16,232 nt of DNA from Chitinophagaceae bacterium (GTDB lineage Bacteria > Bacteroidota > Bacteroidia > Chitinophagales > Chitinophagaceae). The notes under the pieces were generated by a model, which saw only the letters and a program-made list of their open reading frames with translations, had not been told where the DNA came from and searched no databases. Position numbers and translations under genes: made by a program. Numbering within the stretch: the first letter of the stretch is position 1; each line of letters begins with the position of its first letter. Of the stretch, positions 14,657 to 16,232 are shown piece after piece. Location: contig VIKJ01000039.1 of NCBI GenBank assembly GCA_008080615.1, positions 1-16,232 of the forward strand. Reading direction: 5' to 3'.

Positions 14657-15664
14657 ATGAAGCTTGTTTCTTATCTATCGGATGGAAGAGATCAATTGGC
14701 ATTTTTAGTAGATGGGTTATTGTTCGACTGCGATTTGATGCATCCAGAATTACCCAATAGCATGAATATGTTTTTGCAATATTGGGATGATATGTTTCCA
14801 ATTGCACAACAAACAGAAGCTGCTATAAAAAGCGGTAGAATTGGCAAAGAAAATGGAGTAGACATAGAAAGTATTGCATTATTGGCACCCGTACCTTTTC
14901 CAACATCTTGTAGAGATGGATATGCATTTCGTCAACATGTTGCTGCAGCTCGCAGAAACAGAAAAGTAGACATGATTGCAGAATTTGATCAATATCCCAT
15001 TTTTTATTTTACCAATCACCATAGCATACAAGGACCTGGCGATATCAAATGCATGCCCGATCATTTTGAAAAATTAGATTTTGAATTAGAAGCTGCCATT
15101 GTTATTTGCAAACAAGGCAGAAACATTATAGCAGATGAAGCGGATGAATACATTGGTGGTCTTATGATCATGAACGATATGAGCGCCCGTAGATTACAAA
15201 TGGAAGAAATGTTGTTAAACCTTGGGCCTGCTAAAGGAAAAGATTTTTCTACAGTGATTGGCCCATGCCTTGTAACCTTAGATGAATTAACTGCTTACGA
15301 AGTGGCTCCTAAAGAAGGTCATGTGGGTAAGGCTTGGAATTTAAGCATGAAGTGTTGGGTAAACGGCGTTCAAGTAAGTGAAGGGAACGTAAAAGATATG
15401 GATTGGACTTTTGCTGAAATCATAGAACGCTGCGCTTATGGTGTTGATATTCATCCTGGTGATGTAATAGGAAGTGGAACAGTAGGAACAGGTTGTTTCT
15501 TAGAATTAAATGGAACGGGAAAATTAAATGATCCCAACTACACAGAACAGTGGCTTCAAGCAGGTGATGAAGTAACAATGGAAATTGAAGGCATTGGAAA
15601 ACTGAACAATAGAATTATAAAAGACGATAGTGAATTTTCTATATTGGCTAAAAAGAAGATCTAA
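14657..15664 (+). CDS. Fumarylacetoacetate hydrolase family protein
   Basis: 335 residues, within the family range. FAH-fold enzymes use a divalent metal to cleave carbon-carbon bonds of beta-diketo acids, or to hydrate or decarboxylate related acids. Metal ligands visible are E143 and E145 in DFELEAAIV and D174 in MNDMSARR; KGKDFSTVIGPCLV (193-206) and GSGTVGTGCFLE (272-283) are the conserved substrate-loop and C-terminal motifs. H94 in FRQHVAAAR may be the catalytic base. No signal peptide, so cytosolic. The stop overlaps the start of a flavin-reductase-family gene (TAATG). In related bacteria such pairs often sit with homogentisate dioxygenase, so fumarylacetoacetate hydrolysis in tyrosine breakdown is a reasonable guess, but related reactions on other diketo acids cannot be excluded. 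Confidence 0.88.
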   Translation: MKLVSYLSDGRDQLAFLVDGLLFDCDLMHPELPNSMNMFLQYWDDMFPIAQQTEAAIKSGRIGKENGVDIESIALLAPVPFPTSCRDGYAFRQHVAAARRNRKVDMIAEFDQYPIFYFTNHHSIQGPGDIKCMPDHFEKLDFELEAAIVICKQGRNIIADEADEYIGGLMIMNDMSARRLQMEEMLLNLGPAKGKDFSTVIGPCLVTLDELTAYEVAPKEGHVGKAWNLSMKCWVNGVQVSEGNVKDMDWTFAEIIERCAYGVDIHPGDVIGSGTVGTGCFLELNGTGKLNDPNYTEQWLQAGDEVTMEIEGIGKLNNRIIKDDSEFSILAKKKI

Positions 15665-16232
15665 TGAGAATAGTATTATCCGAACTAAATATTATGGAAC
15701 GCCAAGCATGGCTTCAACATGCCATTGCGCCTCGACCTATTTGCTTTGCTAGTACCATCGATAAAAAAGGCAATAGTAATTTAAGCCCCTTTAGTTTTTT
15801 TAATCTATTTTCTTCTAACCCTCCTATTGTTATTTTTTCTCCTTCCAGAAAAGGGAGAGACAATACATTAAAACACAGTTTAGAAAATGTGTTGGAAGTT
15901 CCTGAATGTGTTATCAGCATTGTAGATGAAGCGATGGTGCAACAAATGAGTTTATCTAGTTGTGAATATCCAAAAGGAGTTGATGAGTTTACAAAAGCAG
16001 GATTTACTAAACAAGCTGCTACAATTGTAAAACCGCCGATGGTAAAGGAAGCCAAAATAAATTTGGAATGCAGGGTGAACGAAGTAAAATCTTTAGGAGA
16101 GCAAGGAGGAGCAGGTCAATTGGTAATTGCCGAAGTAATCTGCATGCATATAGATGATGCCATTTTAAATTCAGAAGGCACCATGATAGACCAAACTAAA
16201 ATGCATCATGTAGCAAGGCTTGGAGGAGACTG
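15664..16232 (+). CDS. Flavin reductase family protein (FMN-binding split barrel), 3' end outside window
   Basis: Open frame of 189 codons from the ATG at 15664, which shares its A with the upstream TAA. A second ATG at codon 11 is less likely, given the overlap. The diagnostic segment is HAIAPRPICFASTIDKKGNS followed by NLSPFSFFNLFSSNPP, the FMN-binding pattern of the DIM6/NTAB flavin reductase-like family. Later parts include VPECVISIVDEAMVQQMS and QLVIAEVICMHID, also typical. Relatives are about 290 residues, so roughly two thirds is present. Members bind FMN and either reduce it for a partner oxygenase or act as oxidoreductases themselves. Co-translation with the FAH-family gene suggests a shared aromatic-acid pathway. 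No frame defects are seen in the visible part. Confidence 0.85.
   Translation, partial: MRIVLSELNIMERQAWLQHAIAPRPICFASTIDKKGNSNLSPFSFFNLFSSNPPIVIFSPSRKGRDNTLKHSLENVLEVPECVISIVDEAMVQQMSLSSCEYPKGVDEFTKAGFTKQAATIVKPPMVKEAKINLECRVNEVKSLGEQGGAGQLVIAEVICMHIDDAILNSEGTMIDQTKMHHVARLGGD

Noticed and set aside
14879..16055. Minus-strand frames opposite the FAH-family and flavin reductase genes
   Set aside because: Antisense to recognisable families; no motif, no promoter-like box.

Overview
The window looks like an AT-rich chromosomal segment from a member of the Bacteroidota, most likely family Chitinophagaceae. That is my recognition of the protein families, not a database match. Genes lack Shine-Dalgarno sequences, several starts are preceded by boxes resembling the Bacteroidota -7 element TAnnTTTG, and the gene set is typical of the phylum (DUF2400/TIGR02757 protein, BglX-type GH3, GH9 with a deacetylase domain, bacterial deoxyhypusine-synthase-like protein). 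I see no tRNA, rRNA, CRISPR array or phage gene.

Left edge (1-1153): the first 117 bases are probably the end of an insertion sequence, with the first 26 codons of an IS3-type transposase OrfA on the minus strand. A strong hairpin terminator follows, then a minus-strand deoxyhypusine-synthase-like gene that lacks the lysine used by the eukaryotic enzyme.

Left-centre (1278-6636, plus strand): a tightly packed operon. Three genes joined by ATGA overlaps encode a SAM methyltransferase, a GT87-like polytopic glycosyltransferase and a GT2 glycosyltransferase fused to a CE4-type polysaccharide deacetylase. Together they look like an undecaprenyl-phosphate-sugar pathway (charge the lipid, deacylate the sugar, transfer it outside), comparable in logic to ArnC/ArnD/ArnT. 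A secreted alpha/beta hydrolase and an ACP phosphodiesterase (AcpH) follow.

Centre (6677-9495, plus strand): a PLP-dependent cystathionine gamma-synthase/lyase, a secreted class-C beta-lactamase-like serine hydrolase that appears to have lost about 40 or more residues between two catalytic motifs, and a DUF2400 protein.

Right-centre (9497-14580): two secreted glycoside hydrolase genes on the minus strand, a BglX-type GH3 beta-glucosidase and a bimodular GH9-CE4 protein, with a small conserved plus-strand gene between them. They suggest beta-glucan or amino-sugar glycan breakdown, but there is no SusC/SusD pair, so this is not a canonical polysaccharide utilisation locus as far as can be seen. 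The GH3 transcript probably ends at a strong hairpin embedded in the coding sequence of the convergent DUF2400 gene.

Right edge (14657-16232, plus strand): a fumarylacetoacetate-hydrolase-family gene overlaps the start of a flavin-reductase-family gene that runs off the window, suggesting an aromatic (possibly tyrosine/homogentisate) catabolic operon.

Most noteworthy: the GT2-deacetylase fusion whose joint falls in the deacetylase's first catalytic motif; the shortened beta-lactamase-like protein; the strand-asymmetric terminator inside a coding region; the GH9-CE4 fusion; and the lysine-less deoxyhypusine-synthase-like protein.
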